From: Brevundimonas subvibrioides | Lineage (GTDB): Bacteria > Pseudomonadota > Alphaproteobacteria > Caulobacterales > Caulobacteraceae | Reading direction: 5' to 3' | Assembly: GCA_002280475.1 (NCBI GenBank) | Contig: NCEB01000019.1 | Coordinates: 49,378 to 113,377, forward strand | Length of the DNA: 64,000 nucleotides | Part shown: positions 1 through 8,721 of the stretch, piece after piece | Position numbering within the stretch: the stretch's first letter is position 1 | Layout: every line of letters starts with the position of its first letter | Program-made: the position numbers and the translations under genes | The notes under the pieces: model-generated | Databases searched by the model: none | Told to the model about the DNA's origin: nothing | The model's input: the letters and a program-made list of their open reading frames with translations, nothing else

Positions 1-972
1 ACCTTCGTCGCGGTCGACTGGATGCAGGTGATCTTCAATCCCAGTTTCCCGTCACGGCTGGCCCACATGCTGCTGGCGGCCTTCATCACCACCGGCCTGG
101 TGGTCGGCGCGGCCTCGGCCTTCCATGTGCTGAAGGACCGGGCGCGGGGCATCAAGACCGAGGGCTGGAGCGAGAGCCGCATCTCGCTGGTCATGGCGAT
201 CGGCCTGGTCGCTGTGCTGGCCCCGATGCAGCTGGTGGTCGGCCACTGGTCGGGCGAGGTCACGCACAAGTACCAGCCGTCCAAGACCGCCGCCCTTGAA
301 GGCTATTGGGAAACCCGCGCGGACCAGCCGCTGCACCTGTTCGGTATCCCGGATCGCGAGGCCCAGAAGAACCATTTCCAGGTGTCGATCCCGGGCGTCG
401 GCAACTGGATTCAGAACCTGCCGCGCGACGAGGTCATCACGGGGCTGGACGCCTATCCGCGGGAGGACCAGCCGCCGCCGTTCATTCCCTTCTTCGGCTT
501 TCGGATCATGGTGGGGCTGGGTCTGTTGATGATCGGGCTCGGGGCCTGGGGGGCCTGGCTGATCTGGCGGCGCAGGGTGTTCGACAGTCCGTGGTTCCTG
601 CGGTTCTGCGTGGCCATGGGACCGTCGGGGTTCATCGCCGTGCTGGCGGGCTGGATGGTGACCGAGGTCGGCCGCCAGCCGTGGGTGGTCTATGGGGTGC
701 TGAGGACCCGCGACGCCGTCTCGCCGGTGATCACGAGCCAGGTGGCGACGTCGCTGCTGGCCTATGTCGTCGTCTATTCGATCGTCTTCACGGCCGGAGC
801 CCTGTTCATCCTGCGCCTCATGGCCGAGGGGCCGGTAGCGGCCCGGACCGAGCCCGCGCCGCGCGGTCAGCGCCCGCCGGGCACGCCGATGGCCAAGGCG
901 CCGGGGGACACCTCGCCCGACGACGACGACACGCCGGACGGCCACGACGGCCTTAGAGGAGCAGCATCGTGA
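1..972 (+). CDS. cydA: Cytochrome bd ubiquinol oxidase subunit I, C-terminal part (5' end outside window)
   Basis: This is the quinol-oxidising, haem-bearing subunit of the cytochrome bd terminal oxidase in the inner membrane. The reading frame is open from base 1, so the N-terminal half lies upstream of the window. Visible are several hydrophobic helices, the conserved GRQPW motif near bases 670-690 and the periplasmic loop region with KYQPSK. The last 40 residues are a polar Pro/Asp-rich tail. Its stop overlaps the cydB start by 4 bases (GTGA), so the two are translationally coupled. Identification rests on the GRQPW motif and the following cydB. Confidence 0.95.
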   Translation, partial: TFVAVDWMQVIFNPSFPSRLAHMLLAAFITTGLVVGAASAFHVLKDRARGIKTEGWSESRISLVMAIGLVAVLAPMQLVVGHWSGEVTHKYQPSKTAALEGYWETRADQPLHLFGIPDREAQKNHFQVSIPGVGNWIQNLPRDEVITGLDAYPREDQPPPFIPFFGFRIMVGLGLLMIGLGAWGAWLIWRRRVFDSPWFLRFCVAMGPSGFIAVLAGWMVTEVGRQPWVVYGVLRTRDAVSPVITSQVATSLLAYVVVYSIVFTAGALFILRLMAEGPVAARTEPAPRGQRPPGTPMAKAPGDTSPDDDDTPDGHDGLRGAAS

Positions 973-2006
973 ACCTGGACCTTCCTCTGATCTGGGCCGG
1001 GCTGATCGCGGTCGCGGTGCTGCTTTACGTCACCCTGGACGGGTTCGATCTCGGCATCGGCATCCTGTTTCCGTTCGCGTCCTCCAAGGAGGAGCGGGAC
1101 GTGATGATGAACACCATCGCGCCGGTGTGGGACGGCAACGAGACCTGGCTGGTGCTGGGGGGAGGGGGTCTGCTGGCGGCGTTTCCGCTGGCCTATTCCA
1201 TCCTGATGCCGGCCTTCTATCTGCCGATCCTGCTGATGCTGGCGGGACTGATCCTCAGGGGCGTGGCGTTCGAGTTCCGGTTCCGGGCCCGAAACCGGGG
1301 ACGGCGCTTCTGGACCCAGATGTTCGCGGGCGGTTCGATCCTGACCACGGTGGCCCAGGGGTTCGTGCTGGGCGGGTTCATCCAGGGCGTCACGGTGCGC
1401 GACGACCGGTTCGCGGGCGGACAGTTCGACTGGTTCACCCTCTATACGCTGCTGGTCTCGGCGGGGCTGGTGGCCGGCTATGCCCTGCTGGGTGGGGCCT
1501 GGCTGATGATGAAGACCAAGGACAATCTGCATGGCGACGCCAAGCGATGGACCGGCTGGGCGGCGGTGGCGACGGCGGTCCTGCTGGCCGCCGTCAGCGT
1601 GGCGACCCTGTTGATCCATCCCCGGGTCGCGGCGCGCTGGGGTTTCGATCTGGGCGACGGCTTCGCGCTTGAGCTGGCGACGCTGCTGCCGCTTCTGCCG
1701 ATCCCCCTGCTGGGTCTCGGCGGGCTGGCCCTGGTCTGGATCATGTCCCGGAAGGGCTCGCATCGCTGGCCGTTCGTCGGGGCGTTGCTGGTCTTCCTGT
1801 CCGGCTATCTGGGCCTGGCGGTCGGGTTCGCGCCCTATATGGTGCCCTATGCCCTGGACTTCCGTCAGGCAGCGGCGCCGGACAATGCCCTGGCCCTGAT
1901 GATCGTCGGCACGGCCGTGATCCTGCCGATGATCCTGGCCTATACGGCTTGGGTCTATTGGGTGTTCCGGGGCAAGATCGACGAGGAGGCCGGCTATCAT
2001 CATTGA
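969..2006 (+). CDS. cydB: Cytochrome bd ubiquinol oxidase subunit II
   Basis: This 345-residue subunit pairs with CydA in the bd-type oxidase that reduces oxygen with electrons from ubiquinol. The N-terminus carries the family signature LDGFDLGIG, followed by a VAFEFRFR stretch and about eight membrane helices, and the length fits the family. The GTG start at 969 overlaps the cydA stop. The C-terminus (GYHH) overlaps or abuts the DUF2474 reading frame that follows. The oxidase probably supports growth at low oxygen or under respiratory inhibition, which is a family-level inference. Confidence 0.96.
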   Translation: MNLDLPLIWAGLIAVAVLLYVTLDGFDLGIGILFPFASSKEERDVMMNTIAPVWDGNETWLVLGGGGLLAAFPLAYSILMPAFYLPILLMLAGLILRGVAFEFRFRARNRGRRFWTQMFAGGSILTTVAQGFVLGGFIQGVTVRDDRFAGGQFDWFTLYTLLVSAGLVAGYALLGGAWLMMKTKDNLHGDAKRWTGWAAVATAVLLAAVSVATLLIHPRVAARWGFDLGDGFALELATLLPLLPIPLLGLGGLALVWIMSRKGSHRWPFVGALLVFLSGYLGLAVGFAPYMVPYALDFRQAAAPDNALALMIVGTAVILPMILAYTAWVYWVFRGKIDEEAGYHH

Positions 2007-2148
2007 GCCCGTTCCCCCGCCGGAGCCGGACGAGGACGCCGGCCCCCTGTGGAAGAAGCTGGTCTGGTTCGTCGGCCTGTGCTTGGCGGGGGCGGGGGTC
2101 GTCGCGACGGTGGCGTATGCGCTGCGGAGCTTGCCGTTCATGGGCTGA
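1999..2148 (+). CDS. DUF2474-like small membrane subunit of the bd oxidase, apparent non-AUG start
   Basis: A frame different from cydB encodes a short protein with an acidic proline-rich N-terminus, then WKKLVWFVGL and one hydrophobic helix ending in YALRSLPFMG. This matches the small DUF2474 proteins that follow cydB in many proteobacteria and resemble CydX. No ATG, GTG or TTG exists in frame upstream. Three codons, ATC ATC ATT at 1996-2004, follow a strong GAGGAGG Shine-Dalgarno at 1983-1989, so initiation is likely at one of them, overlapping the cydB stop. The frame and stop are clear; the exact start (1996, 1999 or 2002) is not. Confidence 0.7.
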   Translation: MIEPVPPPEPDEDAGPLWKKLVWFVGLCLAGAGVVATVAYALRSLPFMG

Positions 2149-2154
2149 GGCGCG

Positions 2155-3096
2155 ATGGTCGCGGCCATGCCCAGCCTCCTGATCCTCTCCGTCCTCGCCG
2201 CCGCGCAGACCGCCGCTCCGTCGTCGCAAAGCACGGCCAGCGACCTGACGCGCATGTTGAACGGGGCTCCGCCGGCGGCGACGCGGCCGTCCGCGCCTGT
2301 GACGCCACCGGCCGCGACGGCTGGGTCGGGCGTGCCCCGGCCGTCGTCAACAGCCACCATGCCCGCTCCATCGGGGACCGTCCGTCCGGCCCCGATCCCG
2401 ACGCCTGCGACGGGGACGGCCCGACCGACGGCCCCGACCCCTGTGCCTGCGAGCGGGACGGCACCCGGCGGCGCGGCCCCGCGTCCGGCTGCATCGGCTC
2501 GGGTTCCAGCAGCGCCGGCCCCGACCGCCGTGGCACCGACCCCGACCGCCCCCGTCGGAGCGACCCCGCGTCCGGTTCCGCCGGTTCCCGCTACGAACAG
2601 CACCGCGCCGCCTGCCGCGCGGCCGGCCACGGCACCGATATCAAGCCCGCCCGCCGTTCCGCCGCCTGCCGCCGTCTCCACAACAGGCCCGGCTGGCGAG
2701 CCCGCCGCAGCGGCCGAACCGCCGCCGCCGCCGACCGTGCTGAACGCCTCGGCCATCGCGGCCCTGCCGTTCAGCCTGGACCTGCCGGCCGGGGTCACGG
2801 TGACGACAGGGAGACCCGGTCCGAACTTCACGGTGTGGACGGTGCGGCGCGGCGAGCGGTCGCTGGTGATGATCTATGCCGGGCCGGTGTCGCAGTTCCC
2901 GATCTATTCCGGCGAGATGGTAGAGGCGGGTGGGCGCGCCTCGATCGTGGCGAACGAGGAGGGGCGGCGCGTCGCGTTGGAGCATCTGTTCACCCGAACG
3001 GCGGCGCCGAACGAGATCCACGTCTGGATCACCAGCGTCGAGGGCCAGGATCGGCTGCTGGCCGAGCGGATCGCCCAGAGCGTCGATCCCCGCTAG
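2155..3096 (+). CDS. Secreted Pro/Ala/Thr-rich protein with a conserved-looking C-terminal domain
   Basis: I do not recognise this family. The protein (313 residues, or 309 from the second ATG at 2167) starts with a short signal-peptide-like stretch, LLILSVLAAAQ. About 170 residues of low-complexity Pro/Ala/Thr sequence follow. The last 115 residues form an ordered domain rich in beta-type sequence (FSLDLPAGVTV, FTVWTVRRGERSLVMIYAG). The layout suggests an exported protein with a flexible linker. It sits 6 bases after the DUF2474 gene and may be part of that operon. Its TAG stop shares the palindrome CTAG with the opposing YkgJ-like gene. Other frames here are also open because of the base composition. 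Confidence 0.7.
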   Translation: MVAAMPSLLILSVLAAAQTAAPSSQSTASDLTRMLNGAPPAATRPSAPVTPPAATAGSGVPRPSSTATMPAPSGTVRPAPIPTPATGTARPTAPTPVPASGTAPGGAAPRPAASARVPAAPAPTAVAPTPTAPVGATPRPVPPVPATNSTAPPAARPATAPISSPPAVPPPAAVSTTGPAGEPAAAAEPPPPPTVLNASAIAALPFSLDLPAGVTVTTGRPGPNFTVWTVRRGERSLVMIYAGPVSQFPIYSGEMVEAGGRASIVANEEGRRVALEHLFTRTAAPNEIHVWITSVEGQDRLLAERIAQSVDPR

Positions 3097-3497
3097 GCAC
3101 GGCGAACCACCGCGTCCGTTGGGCCCAATCGAAAGCCCCGCTTGCCGGCGAAGATGAGGACTTCCTGTCCCTCGGCGGCGGCCCAGCGGCGGAGCTGTGG
3201 CTCGTAAGGTTCGCGTCGCCAGTCGTGGGGACGGGCGGCATCGCATTCGACGATCAGCCGGGCGCCGCCCTTTTCGGAGTGAAGCACGAAGCCTGAGACG
3301 GTCGGCTTCCACGCGTCGTCCAAAGCCTCGGTCAGCAGCCACAGGCAGTTGAAGACCCGGCAGTCCGAGGGCCGGTTCTCATAGATGGCGCAGCCCGTGG
3401 TCTTGCCGAAATGGCGGCACCAACGGCCCGCGGGCTTCTCAAGGGCGGTGACGCCCATCAGCTTGCAGCACAGGCCGCAGTCGCCGCAGCTCTTCAT
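3093..3497 (-). CDS. YkgJ-family cysteine cluster protein
   Basis: This 134-residue cytoplasmic protein has the zinc/iron-chelating cysteine cluster of the YkgJ family. CGDCGLCC lies at residues 4-11, with further cysteines in RWCRHFG, GCAIYENRPSDC and FNCLW. The family is thought to bind metal, but its role is not established. The start codon is the only sensible one because the cysteine motif begins at residue 4. It converges on the upstream secreted-protein gene, with overlapping stops. Confidence 0.88.
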   Translation of the reverse strand: MKSCGDCGLCCKLMGVTALEKPAGRWCRHFGKTTGCAIYENRPSDCRVFNCLWLLTEALDDAWKPTVSGFVLHSEKGGARLIVECDAARPHDWRREPYEPQLRRWAAAEGQEVLIFAGKRGFRLGPTDAVVRRA

Positions 3498-3516
3498 CGG
3501 ACCGTGACCCGAGCGG

Positions 3517-4500
3517 TCACGGACTGATCCAGCCGTTTCGGCGTCCGAAGGCGAGCACGAGGTCCGGCCAGACGGCGGCGGGCTTGCCGGCGATCAGGCG
3601 GACGCCGAAGCCGTGGCCGCCCTCCTGGAACAGATGGGCCTCCGAGACGACGTTCGACGCGCGCAGGGCTGACAGCAGCAGCAGGCTGTTCTCGGGCGGG
3701 ACGCTGGTGTCGTCCAGGGCGTGGATCAGGGCGGTGGGCGCGACGCCGGTCCAGTCCATCCGGTCCAGCGACCAGGCGGCGATCTGATCCGGGGTGGGAG
3801 AGGGGCCCAGGAGATGCTGCCGCGATCCGGCGTGGGCGAAGGGATCGGCCAGGGTCGCGACGGGATAGAGGAGGACGTTCAGGTCGGGCCGGAAGGACGC
3901 CGCGTCGGCCACATCGACCGCCGCATAGGTCGCGTCGGGCCGGGCGGCGAGGAGACCGGCGAGGTGGCCCCCGGCCGAGGCCCCCAATACGGCGATACGG
4001 GCTGGGTCGACGCCGAAATCGGCGGCGCGATGGCGGATCAGGCGCATCGCGCGCTGGGCGTCCTGCAGGGGGGCGTTCGGTCCGGCCGCCCAGCCGTCGG
4101 CCGGCAGGCGATAACGCAGAACGAAACAGGTGACGCCGGCGGCGGCGAAGACCCGGGCGACGTCCAGCCCCTCCTTGTCGACCACGGCCCAGCGATAGCC
4201 GCCGCCCGGGATCAACAGGATCGCCGCGCCACTCGGACGTTCGGGGCGCAGAACCGTCAGGATCGGGTCGGTGGTGTACTGGGCGTAGCGGTCGTGGAAG
4301 GCCGGATCGATCGAGCGTTCGGGGACGACGGCGGTGACGGAGACGCCCTCGCCGCCCGGCGCGCCGCGGGGCCAGAGGCGGATCGTCTCGGTGGGATCGG
4401 GCGGAGCGAGCGTCGCAGCGTCCGACGTCTGCCGCGCGAGACCGGGCGTTGAGGCGACCAGCGCCCCGACGCCCAGCAGGCTGCGGCGGTCCAGGGTCAC
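3517..4500 (-). CDS. Alpha/beta-hydrolase (acetyl-esterase/BD-FAE type), probably exported
   Basis: This 327-residue hydrolase fits the esterase/lipase subgroup acting on short acyl or acetyl esters. Starting at the GTG that overlaps the thiolase stop by 4 bases gives an N-terminus with DRRSLLGVGALVAS, a possible Tat/Sec export signal with a single RR pair. The oxyanion region is LLIPGGGYRW (residues 95-104), the nucleophile Ser175 lies in GASAGG, an acidic residue is in HALDDTSVP, and the histidine is in GGHGFG. A longer reading to 4740 exists but overlaps the thiolase and has unnatural Arg/Gly-rich composition, so I rejected it. The substrate is unknown. Confidence 0.85.
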   Translation of the reverse strand: MTLDRRSLLGVGALVASTPGLARQTSDAATLAPPDPTETIRLWPRGAPGGEGVSVTAVVPERSIDPAFHDRYAQYTTDPILTVLRPERPSGAAILLIPGGGYRWAVVDKEGLDVARVFAAAGVTCFVLRYRLPADGWAAGPNAPLQDAQRAMRLIRHRAADFGVDPARIAVLGASAGGHLAGLLAARPDATYAAVDVADAASFRPDLNVLLYPVATLADPFAHAGSRQHLLGPSPTPDQIAAWSLDRMDWTGVAPTALIHALDDTSVPPENSLLLLSALRASNVVSEAHLFQEGGHGFGVRLIAGKPAAVWPDLVLAFGRRNGWISP

Positions 4501-5678
4501 GCGATCTCGACCGCGAGGGCCACGGCCTCGCCGCCGCCGATGCACAGACTGGCCATGCCCTTCTTGCCTCCCCGCGCCTGGAGCGCCGCCAGGAGGGTGG
4601 TCAGGACGCGGGCACCCGACGCGCCGATCGGATGACCCAGAGCGGTCGCGCCGCCGTTCACGTTCAGGCGGGCGTGGTCGATGCCCATCTCCTGCATGGC
4701 GATCATGGGGACGACGGCGAAGGCCTCGTTGATCTCCCACAGGTCGACGTCCTCGACGGACCAGCCGGCCTTCTTCAAGGCCTTCTGCATCGCAGGAACG
4801 GGCGCGGTGGTGAACAGGCCGGGTTCGTGCGCGTGGGCAGCGTGGGCGACGATGCGGGCGACGATGGGCAGGTTCATCGTCCGGGCGACGCTCTCGCGCG
4901 TCATGACCAGGGCGGCGGCGCCGTCGGAGATGGAACTGGCGTTGGCGGCGGTGATGGTGCCGTCCTTGGAGAAGGCCGGTTTCAGGGTCGGGATCTTCTC
5001 CGGCATGGCCTTGCCGGGCTGTTCGTCCTCGCTGACCGTGACGGTGCCCTTGCGACCCGCGACCTCGACCGGGGTGATTTCGGCGGCGAAGGCGCCGGTC
5101 TCTATTGCGGACCGGGCGCGGCTGAGGCTCTCGAGCGCATAGGCGTCCTGGGCCTCGCGGGTGAACTGATAGGTGCGGGCCGAGTCCTCGGCGAAGGCCC
5201 CCATCAGCTTGCCGGGCGTATAAGCGTCCTCCAGCCCGTCCATATACATGCTGTCGACCAGCACATCGTGGCCGATGCGGGCCCCGCCGCGGTGCTTGGT
5301 CATCAGGTAGGGGGCGCCGGTCATGGACTCCATGCCGCCCGCGACGATGATGTCGGCCGAACCGGCGGCGAGAGAGTCAGATGCAAGCATGACGGCCTGA
5401 AGGCCCGAGCCGCACATCTTGTTCACTGTGGTGGCCTCGACATGCTGGCCCAGACCCGCGCCGATGGCGGCCTGACGCGCGGGGGCCTGGCCGAGGCCGG
5501 CGGGCAGGACGCAGCCCATGACGATCTGCTCGACACTGGCCGGATCGAGGCCCGCGCGTTCGACCGCCGCCTTGACCGCCGTCGCCCCCAGCTCGGTCGC
5601 CTTGACGCCTGTGAACGCCCCCTGGAAGCCGCCCATGGGCGTGCGGGCGAAGGCGACGATGACGACGGGATCGGACAT
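4497..5678 (-). CDS. phaA: Acetyl-CoA C-acetyltransferase (thiolase)
   Basis: This 393-residue thiolase condenses two acetyl-CoA to acetoacetyl-CoA, or runs in reverse, in the cytoplasm. The catalytic residues are all present: Cys89 in NKMCGSG, His349 in GHPIGASG and Cys379 in SLCIGGGEA. The length is typical. It could serve polyhydroxyalkanoate synthesis or fatty-acid/amino-acid degradation, and no phaB or phaC neighbour is seen to decide. The esterase gene follows with a 4-base overlap, so the two are one operon. The symbol is a family-level choice; atoB is equally possible. Confidence 0.93.
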   Translation of the reverse strand: MSDPVVIVAFARTPMGGFQGAFTGVKATELGATAVKAAVERAGLDPASVEQIVMGCVLPAGLGQAPARQAAIGAGLGQHVEATTVNKMCGSGLQAVMLASDSLAAGSADIIVAGGMESMTGAPYLMTKHRGGARIGHDVLVDSMYMDGLEDAYTPGKLMGAFAEDSARTYQFTREAQDAYALESLSRARSAIETGAFAAEITPVEVAGRKGTVTVSEDEQPGKAMPEKIPTLKPAFSKDGTITAANASSISDGAAALVMTRESVARTMNLPIVARIVAHAAHAHEPGLFTTAPVPAMQKALKKAGWSVEDVDLWEINEAFAVVPMIAMQEMGIDHARLNVNGGATALGHPIGASGARVLTTLLAALQARGGKKGMASLCIGGGEAVALAVEIA

Positions 5679-5744
5679 GGGGGCTCTCTCGACTGACGTG
5701 CGGGGGATGTAGCGTCGAGCGAGAGGGATTGCGAGGGATGGCTT

Positions 5745-5901
5745 TCTCCCTCCCCTTCAGGGGAGGGTCGTCGATGCACTTGCATCGACGGGGTGGGAAC
5801 GGCCGGAGATTTGGACCCGGACTGTCCCAGTTTCGCGTTGCCGCCCCCACGCGGTCTCCGCTGCGCTCCGACCACCCTCCCCCGAGGGGGAGGGAGAGGC
5901 T
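5745..5901. repeat. Intergenic inverted-repeat element, family D copy 1
   Basis: The whole queA-thiolase gap is a structured repeat. The outer arms are CTCCCTCCCC near 5746 and GGGGGAGGGAGAG ending at 5901. Just inside the left arm are the perfect 10-bp arms CGTCGATGCA (5769-5778) and TGCATCGACG (5781-5790). The left end, TCCCCTTCAGGGGA, forms its own hairpin. The element ends at the queA stop region and may act as a bidirectional transcription end. Confidence 0.75.
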
Positions 5902-6956
5902 CAGTGCCGGAACAGCAAACTCCCGTCCCCGTAGGAGTAGAACCGGTAGCCCGTCGCCACGGCATGGGCGTAGGCGGCCTTCATCGTGTCCAACCCGGCG
6001 AAGGCGCTGACCAGCATGAAAAGGGTCGACTTCGGCAGGTGGAAGTTGGTCATCAGGACGTTGGCGGCGCGAAAGGCGTAGCCGGGCGTGATGAAGATGG
6101 CCGTGTCGCCGTGGAAGGGCTGGATCACCCCGTCAGGCGTCGTGGCGGATTCCAGAAGGCGGAGCGACGTCGTGCCGACGCAGACGATGCGGCCGCCCGC
6201 CGCGCGGACGGCGTTCAGGGCGGCGGCCGTTTCGTCGGACACCGTGCCCCACTCGCTGTGCATCCGGTGATCGGCGGTGTCGTCGGCCTTCACCGGCAGG
6301 AAGGTGCCCGCGCCGACGTGCAGGGTCACGGCGTGGGTGGTGACGCCACGCGCCCGGATCGCGTTCAGCAGGGCAGGGGTGAAGTGCAGGCCCGCCGTCG
6401 GCGCGGCGACGGAGCCGTCATACTGGGCGAAGACGGTCTGATAGTCCGAGCGGTCGCGGTCGTCCTCCGGGCGTTTGGCGGCGATATAGGGCGGCAGGGG
6501 CATGACGCCGACGGCGCGGATCGCCTCGTCCAGAGCCGGGCCCGAGACGTCGAACCGAAGGGCGATCAGGCCGTCGTCCGACTTGGCCTCGACCGTCGCC
6601 GTCAGGCTCTGGAAGACGATCCGGTCGCCGGGCTTGATGCGCTTGCCCGGCTTCATGAAGGCAGACCAGACGTCGGGGGCGTCGCGGTGGTGCAGGGTCG
6701 CCTCGACGGGGACGGTCAGCGTCTCTCCGTCCGGGCCCGCCCGTTCGCGGACGCCGGACAGGCGGGCCGGGATGACGCGGGTGTCGTTGAACACCAGGGC
6801 GTCGCCGGGGCGCAGGAAGTCGGCCAGGTCGCGGATCGCGTGGTCGGAGAGGCCGCCGTCGCGGACCACCAGCAGCCGGGCGCTGTCGCGCGGTTCCGCC
6901 GGCCGCAGGGCGATACGGTCCTCGGGCAGGTCGAAGTCGAAGTCGGCGGTCTTCAT
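5901..6956 (-). CDS. queA: S-adenosylmethionine:tRNA ribosyltransferase-isomerase
   Basis: QueA transfers and isomerises the ribose of SAM onto 7-aminomethyl-deazaguanine at tRNA position 34, making epoxyqueuosine. The 351-residue length is normal. The N-terminal [19 protein letters not shown] and internal [21 protein letters not shown] and [10 protein letters not shown] segments are family hallmarks. The gene is read towards the thiolase and is divergent from the amidoligase, with a 63-base gap between starts. Confidence 0.97.
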   Translation of the reverse strand: MKTADFDFDLPEDRIALRPAEPRDSARLLVVRDGGLSDHAIRDLADFLRPGDALVFNDTRVIPARLSGVRERAGPDGETLTVPVEATLHHRDAPDVWSAFMKPGKRIKPGDRIVFQSLTATVEAKSDDGLIALRFDVSGPALDEAIRAVGVMPLPPYIAAKRPEDDRDRSDYQTVFAQYDGSVAAPTAGLHFTPALLNAIRARGVTTHAVTLHVGAGTFLPVKADDTADHRMHSEWGTVSDETAAALNAVRAAGGRIVCVGTTSLRLLESATTPDGVIQPFHGDTAIFITPGYAFRAANVLMTNFHLPKSTLFMLVSAFAGLDTMKAAYAHAVATGYRFYSYGDGSLLFRH

Positions 6957-7019
6957 CAGTCGCGCGAATGGTCACGACCGCCGGGGGTGGTCAAGACAGG
7001 TCATGGCGGGTCGGCGCGC

Positions 7020-8222
7020 ATGTCCGTAAGGTCGACTCCGCGCGTTGGGGGGCGCGGTCCGATCGAACTGACGTGGAAAATGGGCTTCGAGATCGAGCTG
7101 ATGGCCCCTGTGGGCCGGACGCGGCTGGATCTCGCGCAGGCGACCGCCCGGCGCATCGGGGGCAGCGTCCAGCGTTTCTTTCATCCCCAGTCGGAGGTCC
7201 GCGCCGCGCCGGGACAGGCGGTCTTCGACAATCTGACGCCCGGTTTTCGCGTCCGGGACGCGGACGGGGCCTGGCACGCGGACTTCGTCGACGACCTGAC
7301 GCTGCAGGGCGGGCTGGATCGCGAGGCGGCCCCGCGCCCGGGCTGGGGGCGGATCGTGGCCGACGACGCCCGGCTGCTGAGGCTGGTGATGCGCCATTGC
7401 GACCCGGACGCGGCGGCCGAGACGATGCTCGATCCGCTGGCCGCCCTGTTCGGCACGGAGCCGCAGCGCCATCCGTCGGGGATGGTCCGCGTGGTCGACG
7501 ACCGCGGGCATTCGGTCGCGGTCGGCGCGCCCCTGCCCGGTCAGAGGGACCGCCCCTGCGAGATCGTCACGGCGCCGTTGGCGGCCGACCATCGAGAGGT
7601 TCTGGGGAGCCTGCTGGCCGACGCGCGTGACCTGGGCTTTGCCCTGCCGCTGGAGGGGGCGACCCATGTGCATTTCGACGCCGGCCCGCTGTGTTCGGCC
7701 CCGGACCTGCGTCGCCTGGTCAGACTGTATGGTCGCCATGGCCCGGCCTTGCGTCGGCTGGTCGGCGTCAATCCGGCCTGTGTGCGCCTGGGGCCCTGGC
7801 CGCCGGAGCTCGAGGCGCGGGTCGAGGCCGACGACTTCCCCGGCCTGGACTGGGAGGCGGCGCGGGCGGCGCTGAGGGCCGTTCCGCTGAGCAAATACTG
7901 CGACCTGAACCTGATCAATCTGCTTGCGGGGCGGGACGACAAGCACACGGTCGAGGTTCGCATCCTGCCGGCCTCGCTGGATGCCGGAGAGATCCTGGAC
8001 GGAGCGGCGCTGTTCGAGGCGCTGCTGAGGGGGTGCGTCGAGGCCGGCGACGAGCCCGTGCCCGAGACCCTGATGCAGGTCCTGTTGCAGGCGTCGATGG
8101 AGGAGACGGTCCGGACGCGGTGGTTGAAACGGGTACGGTCCGAACCGCGGGCTTTCGCCCAACGGCGATCTCCAGTAGAGCGGAACGGGGAGGCGATCTT
8201 CGCCTCGGGGGAAGACCGATGA
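7020..8222 (+). CDS. Putative amidoligase (Amidoligase_2, COOH-NH2 ligase fold)
   Basis: This 400-residue protein resembles the predicted ATP-dependent amidoligases related in fold to glutamine synthetase and glutamate-cysteine ligase. GFEIEL (residues 22-27) matches the first acidic motif, THVHFDA (215-221) the central His/Asp motif, and TVEVR (310-314) the C-terminal Glu-x-Arg motif. Family members are predicted to form peptide-like amide bonds on small molecules or proteins, but the substrate here is unknown. No Shine-Dalgarno precedes ATG 7020; ATG 7083, inside the MGFEIEL motif, is the alternative start. The stop overlaps the next ATG by 4 bases, so the secreted repeat protein downstream is its likely functional partner. 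Confidence 0.82.
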   Translation: MSVRSTPRVGGRGPIELTWKMGFEIELMAPVGRTRLDLAQATARRIGGSVQRFFHPQSEVRAAPGQAVFDNLTPGFRVRDADGAWHADFVDDLTLQGGLDREAAPRPGWGRIVADDARLLRLVMRHCDPDAAAETMLDPLAALFGTEPQRHPSGMVRVVDDRGHSVAVGAPLPGQRDRPCEIVTAPLAADHREVLGSLLADARDLGFALPLEGATHVHFDAGPLCSAPDLRRLVRLYGRHGPALRRLVGVNPACVRLGPWPPELEARVEADDFPGLDWEAARAALRAVPLSKYCDLNLINLLAGRDDKHTVEVRILPASLDAGEILDGAALFEALLRGCVEAGDEPVPETLMQVLLQASMEETVRTRWLKRVRSEPRAFAQRRSPVERNGEAIFASGEDR

Positions 8223-8659
8223 TGACCACAACCGCGCCGCGCACGCGCCGCCTGACGTCGCGGCTGCTGATGACCAGCGCCGTGGCCATGGTCCTGTTCG
8301 GACAGCCCGCCGAGGCCGAGCCGCAAGGCCGTGCCTATGACGCCTACGCCTCGTCCCGCTACAACTATTGCGACGCCCGCATTCTCGGCGAGTTCTACGG
8401 CACCGACGTCGAGGGCGGGAAGATCATGATCGGCGAGAAGATCCTGAACGGGATCGGCACCAACGTCCCCGTCGTGCTGGCCGAGGCCCGCGACGTCGGA
8501 TACGCGTGCGCCTGGGAAGACACCGGATACTCCTACAACGACGCGCGGGTGCTGGCCTCGATCTGGGGCTTCGCCGATCCCTATGACGCCAAGCTGAAGG
8601 CTGCGGACCTGTTCACCTGGGGCAACTCGCAGCAGGTCCGGAACGCTCTGGGCGCCTGA
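8219..8659 (+). CDS. Small secreted protein with an internal duplication, coupled to the amidoligase
   Basis: I do not recognise a named family. The 146-residue product has an N-terminal signal peptide with an arginine-rich start, a hydrophobic core and likely cleavage after AEA near residue 33. The mature part holds two copies of one motif: YNYCDARILGEFYG (48-61) and YSYNDARVLASIWG (104-117). Each is followed by a lysine-containing helix and a Gly. One Cys of the first copy is Asn in the second, while a second Cys lies at 97 between the copies. Translation is coupled to the amidoligase through an ATGA overlap, which suggests the protein is a substrate, or acts on the same product outside the membrane. 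Confidence 0.8.
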   Translation: MMTTTAPRTRRLTSRLLMTSAVAMVLFGQPAEAEPQGRAYDAYASSRYNYCDARILGEFYGTDVEGGKIMIGEKILNGIGTNVPVVLAEARDVGYACAWEDTGYSYNDARVLASIWGFADPYDAKLKAADLFTWGNSQQVRNALGA

Positions 8660-8721
8660 GGCGTCGGTCGCGGGGGCCGGCGGCGTTGACGCTGCCGTCG
8701 GGAGCGGCCAAACCCGCGCCC

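Noticed and set aside
867..2831. Long minus-strand reading frame (654 codons) opposite cydB and the Pro/Ala-rich gene
   Set aside because: Composition is Gly/Ala/Arg-rich without a recognisable domain and it is antisense to clear cydB; GC-rich antisense frames stay open by chance.
4501..4740. N-terminal extension of the esterase
   Set aside because: It overlaps thiolase coding and is Arg/Gly/Asp shadow sequence; the GTG overlapping the thiolase stop gives a signal-like start.
5793..7019. N-terminal extension of the amidoligase frame
   Set aside because: It is antisense to queA and has shadow composition; conserved sequence begins at GFEIEL.
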